64,000 nt of DNA from Stichopus chloronotus (Eukaryota; Echinodermata; Holothuroidea; Aspidochirotida; Stichopodidae): NCBI GenBank assembly GCA_021234535.1, contig CM037830.1, forward strand, positions 5,554,170-5,618,169, in the 5' to 3' direction. The position numbers and the translations under genes were made by a program. The notes under the pieces are model-generated. The model was not told where the DNA came from. It searched no databases and worked only from the letters and a program-made list of their open reading frames with translations. Below, piece after piece: positions 51,901 through 62,662 of this stretch. Each line of letters begins with the position of its first letter. The stretch's first letter is position 1.

Positions 51901-54900
51901 ATCCTCACCTTTAGAGTCTTTGTTTCCAGCTGGTACAAATGGAGACAAAAAAGCTAACGAACACCTCACTGCCTGGGCAGGCATTCCATAAAATTCCTCT
52001 GCCAGCGGTTGTACATTGTTTTCCAAAATCCACTCCGTGTTGCCATAGTCCAAATAAAACACCATGAAATCCCACTTGCGCTTCCCTTTGGGTCCAAGGC
52101 TCCTGACTTCCAAGATCTTCGCACGGTACCAGCAAGAGTCTTTTTCAAACTTTGCACAGCAATAGTCTCCGACACCAAACCTCTTGACATTGTCCGAAGC
52201 GACGGTGTTGGAGTAGTCATTGTAATGCTCCTGCAGTCTGTCATACAGCACGTCAAACTCCAAGACGTCTGGAGTGATCAGGTGGACGTAAAAGTCATTG
52301 GGATGTACGATGAAGGACATGGCCATAAGGAGCCTGCCCTCAATGATGGGAAGGTGTGGCCTTGATGGAATCTCTCTTCTCCCTTTCTCTGTTGTCTCTG
52401 AAGTACTTTGCACCTTAGATTCTGTTGACTTTTGAGACACCATTTGTGTTTTTGAATGTTTCTTAGACTCCTTGGACTTTTCCTTCTTCTTATTCTCCTG
52501 AATCAGTTGCTCTCCTGCTGTCTTAGCTACATAAATTGGAAGGGATCAAAACAAAAGAGTCACCAATTATTAAAACAATGCACTGCTAAAGATGCCAGGC
52601 TTTGACATCACACAAAGTAGCTGCTAATCTTTGGCTAGCAGGCAACCCTTGTGAGACTTCAATGTTTTTCCTTTGTCACGGTTAACATGGAAGGAAGAGT
52701 ATACAGTCATACAGAGATGAAAAATGCTGACTTGGCACTTAACAAGCTGGTATTGAGTCTACCACTTTACTTGAAGTAAAGATAAAAATTTGTACAACAG
52801 AAAGAAGGCCTGAACAGTCACATAATCCAGTGGCTTCAGCACTAGCAGTTTTATAGATCAATTAACAATGGACCAAACACAGAAAAAACTAGAAAATGTG
52901 GTTACATACCGTAACCACAATGGACATGACCATGTACAAGTCTCTGGTTGCCTATGTAGGGTGAGGATAGACTGCCTGGTTAATCCGACAACAGGGACGT
53001 AGAACTGGTATGTGGACGGGGGGGAGTAAATATTTTCAAAATCCAACATCCTGTCGAACCCTGGGTCGTTTCCAGGACCGGAATCATCTATAAGCAATCC
53101 ACCCTAGTACACACACACAACCAAACATACGCTCTCTCATTGGCAAGCACATACACTCAAAGTGACATGTCCTGGAACCCCTTCGTATCGTAAAATGTTA
53201 TTATATTTTGTTTATTTTGCTTGTTGTTTTTTATTTTAAATCTGCCTGAATTATTGAAGCCTGAGCAACACTGTATGATTGTTCCCCCGAGTATTTCCAA
53301 TGGGGTGGCAACTGCCCACCTGCCCCACCTCGGATTGCAGCACGCCCCTGTCCGACAAGAGAGGAGTGCATCAAGTTTTTAATAAGACTTTGGCTCTCAT
53401 CATCAGAGTATAGGTGCCTGGAATGAAGTGAACCTACAAATGTCCGTACAGTTAATGTACTCCGTTTTACGTTTTGACTTTAGCTCAAACTTACACATAT
53501 GGTAAAATACGAGATTTGCATCAAAAATTCGGACTTGAGGTTTGATTGCACTTGCCTCCCGTAGGACGTTAGAAATTCCTTTTGTTTATTACGAAATTTA
53601 CCTTAAACACGTCAGAAAACTAATTCGTGCAATTGGTCACATTGTTTGTACAGTGACTGCAATAGACCGTATACATACTGGCTTTCCACTGATCACTGAT
53701 CCGCGGCCCAGCTACTACTGTACACATATTGTACATTCGTAAACTGTATGCAGTTCAAACGACGAACGGAGACATCATAGCAGACCGCTATGCCGAAATT
53801 CCAGGGAATTGCCAGAAAGAATTACACTTACTTTTTCACATTTATACAGATCTCTTCATAACCATTTCATAAATCGATTATAAAATTAATTTGGTAACCA
53901 GACGTTTCCAAAAAATTGATTTTGAAAATATATATAAAACGGCAACAAACACCAACGATCTGGAAAGAGAGTAAGAAACCCACTCTACATGGGACAGTAT
54001 CATTCGTTCATGACTGCGTCATGTGTAAAGTACCAGGCCTAGACGTATTAGCCTACTTAATATTGTAATTAGCCTACTTAATACTTAAATTTAGAGCATT
54101 TGAGGAAAAATGTACCGCATTTCATAATTAGCGACATTTTTCACACAATCTTGTCACATACCCATCTCCTTTGCTGTAAAAATCTTTTCCCAAAAGGTCG
54201 GTTTGTTTCTTGATGGGAGTCATCCGATAAACTGAACAAAGAAATGTGGTCACGTGATCATCAGAAAATGCGACCAACCACAATAATGGACATGCTGTCA
54301 TGTCCATTAAAAATGCATGAGGTGCAATTTCCTGCCATCTGGGGGTTTGTAAAGTCAAAAATTTGCTTGCATGATCCGTGCCAACCAATGGCAGTGCTCC
54401 GCTGAGATAATCTTGCAGGCACTCAGCCCAAATCCAATATTTTTTCTCTCCCAATGCCTGACTGGCAGCAAAAGACAACTGCTCCTCTTAGGGTATCTGT
54501 ACTCACCATCTTTTCCTTCCTTTGGAACACTACCAGCGACTGTTTTAACTTCACAAGGTGGGTCGTATGGGTGACGGGATGATTCCGATGGGGTAGATTT
54601 GTCATTGTTTGATGGATCCTGTTTACCTGGTTTTGTTGCTGTCGTCACTGCCAATGTGTCTTCGGGGACAGGTGATACTGGGGTCTCTGTATACTTGGCC
54701 AGGCCTTTTTTAACAAGTAATTTTGCCACATCCACCTGTAATATCAGAGCAGACCATGATGGGCATTCATTCTTCTTCAATGTATTATAATGATGGAATG
54801 ATACAAATGCCAGCAAAAACCCAGCAATACATGAATATATCCTTGGATTTATCCTTATAATTATCTTCACAACTGGCCTTAAATTCTTTCAAATTAGATC

Positions 54901-57900
54901 AACTTTGAAATCAAACCCCGGATGTGAAATCATCATTACTTGAATGGCCCATCTGACAGAAATACCAATGCAAAGAAGCAACCGAGACAGAATCACACAT
55001 TTTATCTCTTTCATGGACTTGAAAATGATTTGCCCAGTAATATACCCTTCCCACAATGTTCAGAACAATAGCAACGTCTTTACGGCTGTTTTATAGCATG
55101 CAACTCGGAAGAATATTTTGCAGGGGTATCACTTTCACAGAGTACCTTCTGCGTGCGACTTGATGACAATTCAACACTGAGAAAAACATCTCCTTGTTTT
55201 ACTCTTTTAGCTGTCAAAGTTTGTAAATCAAACTGTAATTTAGAGATGATAAAACCCTAAAGAACTAAACACTTGATTCTCATTTCCGTAATTATCACAA
55301 CAAGGGAGCAAATTTCAGCTTAAAACGACTTTGGCTTACTATCTGTTCACTGAAGACACATTCTTCCAATTCTTTGCTTTCGTAGCAGCATACTCTCACT
55401 GAAGGCACCCCTTGAGGTTCCAACTTAGGATGGATTATCTCGACTTGAACACCTTTACCAAGACATACAGCATTGAAAAACATGGTACCTTCGCTCGTCC
55501 ACTGCCCACATTTATTTGGTGGCACCACCTGTGGGTAAGATGAGTCAAAGATTTGCATTTGGATAAAAATTTGTCTGAAAAAAAAGGACCTCCTTCACAA
55601 GGAAGACAGGCAGTTGTAAAAAAGACTTAGCATTAGTACCTATGTTTAATTCAGTCTTTCTTTAAGTCACCAAACATAAATTATTCAATGAACTAAAGGA
55701 ATCTGACTTTTGCAAGGATGTCAATTGACTGGAAAACATAGTTTAAATTCAAATATATTCTTAAAGTGGTTTCTGCCAATACAGGATGTTTTGACATTAT
55801 TCAAAAATTTCAGATATTTGTCAATTTCTTTTTATAACATGTTGTACATAACAAATGCATATATGATTCAAATGCAGGAAGACCACACATTAAGTCATTT
55901 AAAGTTTTAGTGTTAACTACTTGTTCTTTCATTGGCAGGCAACTGTAACAATTAAGGTGGTGTGCATAACTACCTCCTTTGTTGAAAAGAAAAACACACT
56001 AAAAGTACTGCATTGTCTGTCTTCATCTTATGAGAAATATATAGTCGTTGAGATATCCTACAAAGATACATACAGAGCTTGAATTTTCCAAAAATACTTT
56101 GCAAACATACTCTGCAAGTGCTTTTGGCTGCATGAGATCATCATAGTTTCTCTGTAATTTCATTATCCCCCTACTGTCATGGCACCAAAATTCACAAACT
56201 GGAGTTATCTATGCAAATTATCGACATTACAGTTACCCCAGCCAATCTGCAGCACAATGCTAACGGAGGAACTGCGGTAAACATCTTGTGGAGTAAGCGG
56301 AGGTTTCTGACGCTCGTAACCTCGGAGTTGCCGTAGTCGATGAAGTATACTTGGACTTTCGTGTCGAGCTGCTCTGTAGTGTGTGTTGGCTGCTGAGATG
56401 ATTGCACCCCTGTCCAATGAGAAAAAGAACTTGTCTTAAGGCAAGAGTAAAATACTTCACTGTCATTTGTAACGACACCTCTGTTTCTTGTGGCTATGTG
56501 GGTTTGCAAACTTTGTTCATTACATCTACAACACAGTATTGTGATTCACAAACAAGACACTGATCAAATAATTTCAGACAGATTTGTATACTTGTTTCCA
56601 AATCCATCACATTGATAACAAACTACCCTTGTGGTATCTTAAATCTAGGCACCAGCCTGGACTTTCATGGGTGAAGTTACACATTCAATGTATCCATACA
56701 GTAAAGTCTAAATATCACTTTCTGTTCCACTTCCTGTTTGTGACTTCAGCAGCATACACTACCTTCACAATGAACTTCTGTGTGTACACACAAACAAAAA
56801 GCTCACACAGGATTCACACAGTGCTTGGACTGCCATACACAAGTGAGACATTGTCTAATGGTGGTCTCCAAAAATGTCATCTTGTTCACTGATGTGATGG
56901 CTTAGGTCCCAGTAACCTTCATATACACCAGCCTTTATCTTTGAACTTGTTGTGTACAGTAACAGAAAACTGAAATACAGGGTAGAAATAACCCAGAGCA
57001 GCAATGGATCCCTGCAAGTGTCAGTTAGTGGCACTGGCTGACAAATATTGAACAATGACACAAAACCTAATAATCAAACACACCTCAATATTCACAGCTC
57101 TGAGATCATCTCACAGCCCCTGATGATGATTACTTGTAGCAGTGCCACCATATCTAGGCCACTGCTATCTGGAAACAAGTGATTGTTGCAGACCACTGCA
57201 GATCTATTCAAGAAATGTCTTTACTTGTAGCTAAGGCATTCTCTGTTTGTGTCGATTTCAGTGTTAAATCATTTCGATAGAAACTTTGCTGGTGTAAACA
57301 CACTTCCGCTTTCAAACACTTTCTCTTGCCATATTGATTTGAATGTGTTCTCTTTATCTTCTGTAATGGTGCTGATTTCTATGTGTTGGACCAGGACAAA
57401 ATTAAAAGCATTATGTAGACACTGAACATGGTAGTCAAAACAACAGCTATCTCCATTAGTTTGTACTGTGATTGTTCTTACAAGTCTCCTACTACAACCT
57501 GGGCTTTATTTTCATCAACCGTTTTATTCTATTCCGATGTGCACTAACAGTCGACAGCTTCTCTTCTAGTCCTCTCATAAGAAACTCACAATTAGTTCTT
57601 GCTTACATCAGATATTTTTCAGATCTTATTAGTGAAACTATGAATTGAAACCTCATCAGACCTAAATATGGGAGTCAGGATTAGCGAACAAGCAAAATAC
57701 CATGAAACATTTCCTGATGCAATAAAATCGTAAAGAGGACGAAGGACTGCAATACATCGCCATCTTGAAGGGTCTCCATACAACTACCGGATTAAAGGAC
57801 AGAGAACTCCAAAGCACAAATAGTTTAGGCCTATTGAATGATAGGCCTAGGCCCCATTAAAAAACATGCCGCTGATGTCTCCATTAGTATTACGATGCAT

Positions 57901-60900
57901 GCACCTTCTATAACTCAACAACCCATCATGTGCCTGCCTTTGTAGGTTTTCACTTAGTTTATTTGACCATGACTCATCCTCTCACATCTTGCTCTCCCTC
58001 TTTGTGCTGGTCCAATAAAGGTACCAAGGCCAACTGCAGCAGTAAAAGGCTGTGCAGTGATGTATGTCTAATGTATAGACTCAGAAGTGATAGCAAGTAG
58101 TTCTGACAACTTATTGATAAAATTGTGGTCCATAGTGCCTAGGAAGATATGGTTGTGCAAGAGAAATAATAAGAGATAACATGTCTGGAGATAAGTGGAG
58201 AAGGCCACAGGAGTGCAACAAAAGGCCACTGGGTTCTCTGGTGACATGCAAGAAAACCTAATCCCTTGAAATGGGAATCAGGATAAGTGAACAAACAAAC
58301 CTCTCCAGACATGACGTGAAACCAAGGCTTTGTGATCAAGCAAAACCCCATCAGACTTAAGATGAGAATTAGGATTAGAGAAAAGTTAAAACCTCACCTA
58401 AAATCTTGGCTCTGTACCACCCTCCATCATCTGAAAACCGAGCGCAGCAGACAAGATCTGGCTTTGGAACTGGAATCGGAATGTTACCCTGGCAGTAAAA
58501 GTTACTAAAAAGATAGAGAATATAATCTTGTTAGAAAAATGACCAGGGACACAGTATTTATTACAAACCAATCACCCATAGTAAGAGACATGATAGCTGA
58601 AAGCAGGAATTGTTATTTTCTGCTCATTGCATATTTAAGGCCTAATATGCATACAGTGGTGTGTTTTCACATGATTTCTGGTTCCAAAGATTTCATAATT
58701 CATTATGTAGTTTAAGCTCTCCATTCCTATTAATTCCACTATAATAAGTTCTCATTGTTCAATGACGTGCACTGAAACACCAAAGTACAAAGTTCAGAAT
58801 CTGGTTTTGGTGGTTGGTCACATTAAAAGCCCATGAATTGGCAAGTACTCACCATGAGGTGTCATACAAACCCACCTGAATTTGAGAAACTTTTTAGATC
58901 TTGCAACAACAAAAAAGCATATGCAAGGTTTTTCATCCTTGCCCTGTTCACATAGAATGACTTTCTCCATGATGAAAACAATAACCATCATCTACTCACA
59001 CAAGGACACCTACATACAGAGCTTGAAGCACCTTATACTTCCTTAGATACTGTGCTCGTTAGGCTTTCACTCATTGACTTTTGTCTACCTTGGGACTTCT
59101 TGAAGTCAATAGCAGCCAAGGGCCACCTACTTTTTAAGTTTAAAGTTCAAGCTACTTTTGCATCTTGAAATGTCAAAAGTGTTGTACACATTTAAGATAC
59201 AGGAACAATATCACTAATAACTAGCACCCCTGAGAAGAATCCAGTATATGACATCCATGAGTCTCAGCAGTATCTCCTAGTAAATAATACATATACACTC
59301 AAACTCACTTCATCTGTTCAACAAGACTCCTGACACATGACTGTGTGTCTTGAATCCAAAACAGTGATGGACTCACAACATGGCTGATAACGGCCTCTAT
59401 CTTGTCCCCACTCCTGGGAGATAAAAGAGGTATCCTGGGGGTGGACTGAGAATGGTTGAAACTGGAAGTTGAGGATTGTGATACAGTTGGACTAGGCAAT
59501 GGCTGATGAGGTAACTGGGCACCGATGGTGGTTTGAGGTAGATGATGGTGCGTCTGGTTACCCTGAGTATCCACGTGCAACAGAGCTTGGAGTGGGGCTC
59601 CCTTCAGTTGAGACATATTGCTCTGTGTCCTTGCACGAGGAGGGGAGTGTTTGGCCACTTGAGCTATGTTTGGTCTCCTCAATGGAGCACTGCTAACAGT
59701 TGGCTCAAGGGACAAGGATGGCTGCTGGAGAGGTGGGGATGTTTCTTTTTTCCCAGCATTTTGGGTAGCAGGTGGAGACTGGACAGAAGTGGAGGCTGGA
59801 GAAACCTTTTCTTTCTTAGGTGGTTCACCTACAGAGACGGTTCGTTGAGATGATGTGACATTGAAGTTTACAGAAACCTTGTCTGGACGCTGGGATAATT
59901 CAGGGTCTGAGTCTGCTCCGGAGGAAGAGTCACTGTCATCTGGGAAAATAAAGTTAACACTCTGTAAATGTGACACTTAATAGAATTACCAGATTAGATT
60001 TTTCTTTCAAGTGTAGGTTTCATTCAGAATTCTTAGAGCTATACCAATATATAGAGGAATGCTCTTAAACTGCTTCTATCCAGTTGCTGAAATTACTTAA
60101 CATATTTTTCCATGACTACTATGATTAACTGAAAAGGCTTATGCCTGTTGTACAACTTGTTCACCGACAGAGCATAACATTGAGTTATGACTTTGTATTT
60201 GGCTCAAAGAACATTAGCTGCCTAATCATACCCAGAGATTTCAATGCCAAAGTTTATTTGGCTTGCATGCGAGATAGGCATAACCAAACAAGTAAGAAAT
60301 TGTGAATTCACAAAAGAATTAACAAGAAAATAATGAATAACACACATCCTATACTACCTTTCAATTTCAGTCAATTACACTTTACAGACGGTGTTAACAA
60401 TAGTTGCAAAAATTGAATGGATTACCGTTTGAAGATCCGCAAGCATTTGAAATTTTTAGGAGGGAGTCTAGAGCAGCGTCTAATGAGGTATTAGCTTCCT
60501 GATATTTCTTCCTGAACTTCTTTGAATCTGTTGAGACTTTCAGGAATTGTTGTGTGCTATCCGTAGCCTGCGAGACAAAAGTTAAAACATCCTCAAATGA
60601 ACATTTGGGTCATGGAAAACTGCTGATTCTAAAAGAGACCACATAAGTAAAAACACCCAAAGTGGTCATTGACCATATGTTCTTGAAAGTACCTTGAGTG
60701 CTATATGCAGAAGCAACCACTGTTTCATCTGCCAATACATACTGCACTAGCTGCAAGCACTCTCCAGTGAGCTGTCCCATATACCGACAACCCTATGTTC
60801 GACACCCTATTGTTCTGACGTACCAATATTCCGACAGCAGGTTTGAGTAAACCCATGGGTAAAGAGTAATGTGTGACCCCAAAACCAATGTTATCACAAC

Positions 60901-62662
60901 CTCAATTGGATAAGCTCTCCTCTGGCCATCGATGCACATTTTTAAAAATTAACAAATACACAACATATAAGCAAGATCTTGTTGTTAGACTCTATAACCA
61001 GTTGGTTAGACCTCATTTAGAGTATGCTGTTCAAGCTTGGAACCCATATTTTTCTAAAGATCAGGAGTTACTTGAGAAAGTCCAGCGAAGGGCTACTAGA
61101 TTCATTAGGGCTTTCATGGGTGTCCGTATAACAGCAGGTTACGTCTCTTAAATCTCACTTCACTTCAGCTGAGAAGATTACGTGGGGATTTGATACAATC
61201 ATAGAAGTCTACAAGATTGTTCATGGATTTGATAATTTATCATTTTCTGATTTTTTCAAGTTTGCTAATAGTAAAATTACTACAGGTCATTGTCTTGAAC
61301 TCCAGAAGGTTCATAGTAGGATCAAGTATTCATTGTTACTTCTTTTCTCAGAGGGTAGTGAATGAGTAGAATGGGTTGCCTGAGGATGTAGTGATGGCAA
61401 GAAGTGTAAATGGGTTTAAGAATGCATTGGACAAGTACTTTAGGCTTTTGTGACCGGGTTTGATTGTTGTCTCTTCTTTTTTTCAGGGTCCTTGATGGGG
61501 ACTTAATTGTCCCTCCTGATCCTTTTTTAAACTAAACTAAACTATATGGTGCTATATGCCTATCTATTTCATGTTATTTATTAACAGAATTCACACTGAT
61601 ATATTTTGTCTTACAAAACAAGTGTTGAAGGTTATAAGCCCTACATATGCTAAATGCATCATAACTGGACTGAACATCACAGCCACTCCAAAGGGGTGTC
61701 AAAACATAATGGATGAGTGGCAACATAAAGGGTTGTCAAAACATAGGGGTGTCGGAATATTGGGCAATCTCCACACAGAAAGCAAGTCCCTGCACACAGG
61801 TCTATAATATAAATACAAGAATCAGCAACTAATTTAACAGTTTTTCCTGAATGTTGTCTGTGTTGAAATACATCTCAATTCGAACACAATATGACCAGGA
61901 ACAAATTCAGCATTAAAACCTATCATATAACCTGCAGTATGCAACACAGTACTTACAAGTTATTTTGCAATGCAGACGTCTTCATATGTTACAAGCATAT
62001 CAAGAGACAAAAAACTGCAAACAAATTCTTTAGCAGCACATGCTAAACAATGTTTGAAATGGTGAGCAATCAATCCATTTTGATTTGCAGATGTTAAACA
62101 TTCATTACAGGCATGCTTAAGGAAGAACAAGTATCACAACCTTGTCAACGCCTCATTCAATACCAGCATGTATAGCAATTACATGCACAGCTGTGGCTTT
62201 GGCTTCAAGCAATTTAATTGCAAATTCAATTTTTCAGGTAGGAACAGAGAAAATATCTATTTGCATCTAGTATTGGGGCACTTAAATGAAATTGCAACTG
62301 AGTTTTCATGGGTTGCAAATTGAGATACAACCCCAGTTTTCTGTCCCTATGACACTGTTTTGTTCAACTGCCTGTCATACATCACAAATAATCGTTTCAC
62401 ATAAACATAGTTTTGCATCACTTCAGTACAGTAAAGACACATTAATTCACTCCTGTGGATTTAAGTTGCAATATCTGGCCACAAACCTTGTCCACCACGG
62501 ACGTAATGAAAGATATCACTTCCATATGTTGATGCTGGAGGATCTCCAACTTTTCCAGCAGTACCTTACGGTACCTCTCGTTCTGTGATGCCATAGCAGT
62601 TCCAGAACTTCCACTGAACTTGACAAAAGTCACTAACAGCTGCAATAGGTCATACTGGTTTC
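42904..62662 (-). CDS. Multi-Tudor (TDRD family) protein with a CCCH zinc finger, 17 exons visible
   Basis: Minus-strand exons: 62662-62487, 60567-60426, 59939-59309, 58504-58398, 56409-56237, 55528-55340, 54735-54507, 52526-51909, 49508-49412, 48897-48779, 47473-47234, 46709-46617, 46028-45797, 44865-44727, 44397-44240, 43717-43661, 43021-42904 (TAG). Phases agree across all joins (about 1,171 residues). Seen: an N-terminal helix-rich region, a disordered Ser/Pro/Gln linker (residues ~110-290), extended Tudor 1 (~290-490), Tudor 2 (~600-810), a CCCH finger (~915-935), and Tudor 3 (~960-1171). Each Tudor has the W-Y-R-A and DYG-S/T/N-E signature of Tudor domains that bind dimethyl-arginine on PIWI proteins. 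TDRD proteins work in germline piRNA granules; that role is inferred for this one. The 5' exon is unresolved: the first exon enters in phase 1, and an ATG with good context lies at 62594 ('MASQNERYRK'). Confidence 0.9.
44240..46028 (-). CDS. Tudor domain 3 exons
   Basis: Exon 46028-45797 gives the lead strand ('VCVLITAMLSPIHFWVQFI'); 44865-44727 gives 'LALGEIVLAKHSKDDNWYRA' and 'VTFVDEDRIE'; 44397-44240 gives 'VFHVDYGTSEWVKKRDV' and 'LPFQAIQCKL'. The cage Trp-Tyr and DYG-S-E are all present. The SN-like half is completed by 43717-43661 and the final exon 43021-42904 ('LLFVDLYNT', 'INKALIAKGYY'), ending TAG. Confidence 0.92.
46617..46709 (-). CDS. CCCH zinc-finger exon of the multi-Tudor protein
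   Basis: A 93-base exon encodes 'VCYYHVSGKGCYRGDNCPYE' followed by H, that is C-x8-C-x5-C-x3-H, the standard RNA-binding-type CCCH spacing, with the usual G-x-C-x-x-G-x-x-C-P-Y-x-H context. Acceptor and donor are canonical and the phase (1 in, 1 out) fits both neighbours. It lies between Tudor 2 and Tudor 3. A role in RNA binding is inferred from the family. Confidence 0.9.
47234..47473 (-). CDS. Acidic linker exon with two possible in-frame acceptors
   Basis: The reading is 'DDELRFLSLT' then 'DDELEVASSKWLEHRYSEGG', with a Ser/Asp-rich C-terminal part. A TTTTCAG acceptor precedes ATGATGAA at 47473, and a TTTAACAG acceptor precedes ATGACGAA at 47443. Both keep the frame and differ by ten residues, so two isoforms are possible. 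Confidence 0.75.
47930..48310. repeat. Degenerate ~70-bp tandem repeat in a Tudor-gene intron
   Basis: Words TGTCACATCTCACAATAAAT, TGACATCTCACCATAAATGC, GAGATCTCTCAAAATAGAAG and GTAACCTCTCATAATATATG recur with GCATCTGAACA(G/A) at about 70-base spacing (near 48065, 48137, 48208 and 48270), with a weaker copy near 47935. Confidence 0.7.
49915..49934. repeat. CA microsatellite
   Basis: An almost pure CA run continuing into ACATACACACG. It follows GAGATATTGTGCTTACAAG, a family 1 landmark, as at the other CA-bounded copies. Confidence 0.85.
50930..51340. repeat. Dispersed satellite-like repeat, family 1, block 3 with CA-rich end
   Basis: Two full units of about 145 bases and a partial third, each with GATATC/GATATATTG, GTTTACAAG, TTTGACCC, CCAAATGACCT and CACCAAAA. 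DR1-like TGACCTTTGACCT is at 50995-51007 and TGACCTCTGACCT at 51139-51151. The array ends in ACACGCATGCACACAC-type DNA (about 51270-51320). Confidence 0.8.
51909..52526 (-). CDS. Tudor domain 2 exon with preceding Lys-rich linker
   Basis: It starts with a Lys/Ser/Glu-rich linker ('NKKKEKSKESKKHSK'), then 'MSFIVHPNDFYVHLI', 'DYCCAKFEKDSCWYRAKIL', 'FMVFYLDYGNTEWI' and 'MPAQAVRCSLAF'. A full core Tudor in one exon with all cage positions present. It is followed by 49508-49412 ('WTDQAIKIFSKLTGYETKLY') and 48897-48779 ('VFVNQELVNLGLA'), the SN-like completion. Confidence 0.93.
52910..53087 (-). other. Unassigned exon-like open segment in the intron between Tudor 1 and 2
   Basis: Bounded by TTATAG and GTATGT, open for 58 codons ('DDSGPGNDPGFDRMLDFENI' onward). 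Its entry phase fits exon 54735-54507, but its exit phase (2) does not fit exon 52526-51909, which needs phase 1. Inclusion would shift the frame, so I do not place it in the coding chain. It may be a cryptic exon or part of a dispersed element. Confidence 0.3.
56237..58504 (-). CDS. Tudor domain 1 core exons
   Basis: Exon 58504-58398 gives 'DLVCCARFSDDGGWYRAKIL' and exon 56409-56237 gives 'VQVYFIDYGNSEVTSVRNL' and 'VPPLALCCRLAG'. The W-Y-R-A plus F-I-DYGNSE pattern supplies the aromatic-cage residues. Exons 55528-55340 and 54735-54507 ('VDVAKLLVKKGLAKY') complete the SN-like half. Confidence 0.92.
57648..58400. repeat. Three dispersed copies of a ~60-bp motif in a Tudor-gene intron
   Basis: Motif: (A/C)CC..ATCAGAC-TAA-ATG-GA-TCAGGATTAG-GAACAA-CAAA. 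Copies lie at about 57650-57715, 58257-58318 and 58346-58400. The copies are diverged and the intervening DNA shows no gene. Confidence 0.6.
59309..59939 (-). CDS. Disordered linker exon leading into Tudor 1
   Basis: About 210 residues starting with an acidic serine run ('DDSDSSSGADSDPELS', a CK2-like acidic patch) followed by Ser/Pro/Gln/His-rich sequence, ending in 'IEAVISHVVSPSLFWIQD', the first strand of an extended Tudor module. Plus-strand open frames overlapping this exon are shadows. Confidence 0.85.
60426..62662 (-). CDS. N-terminal helical exons of the multi-Tudor gene
   Basis: Exon 62662-62487 encodes 'QYDLLQLLVTFVKF' then 'LLEKLEILQHQHMEVISFI'. Exon 60567-60426 continues 'DSTQQFLKVSTDSKKFRKKY' and 'SLDAALDSLLKIS'. 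Both are helix/coiled-coil-like. No RING, B-box, MYND or LOTUS residues are visible in them. If such a domain exists it must be encoded upstream, where I could not find it. Confidence 0.75.
60775..60850 (+). repeat. TTCCGACA-type repeat, left of a LINE
   Basis: Words ATACCGACAACCCTATGTTC, GACACCCTATTGTTCTGACG and CAATATTCCGACAG. The reverse complement family occurs at about 61680-61770 on the other side of the LINE fragment. Confidence 0.65.
60900..61545 (+). mobile_element. 5'-truncated, frameshifted LINE 3' end (CR1/L2-like)
   Basis: Plus-strand readings in several frames contain 'LYNQLVRPHLEYAVQAWNPY', 'LLEKVQRRATRFI', 'LRRLRGDLI' and 'FSQRVVNEWNGLPEDVV', the standard tail of a non-LTR reverse transcriptase. 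At least two frameshifts break it. The 3' end is the tail AAACTAAACTAAACT at about 61530-61543. It lies in the intron between Tudor-gene exons 62662-62487 and 60567-60426, antisense to the gene. Confidence 0.85.
61680..61770 (-). repeat. TTCCGACA-type repeat, right of the LINE, inverted
   Basis: Words GGGGTGTCAAAACATAATGG, GGGTTGTCAAAACATAGGGG and TGTCGGAATATTGGGCAATC. The reverse complement matches the CCAATATTCCGACA pattern at 60775-60850. Confidence 0.65.

Noticed and set aside
52009..52365. Plus-strand open frame of about 118 codons
   Set aside because: Antisense to the Tudor 2 exon, which has unambiguous Tudor motifs on the minus strand.
59499..59853. Plus-strand open frames over 59499-59853
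   Set aside because: They lie antisense within the supported linker exon 59939-59309 of the Tudor gene and show no motifs.
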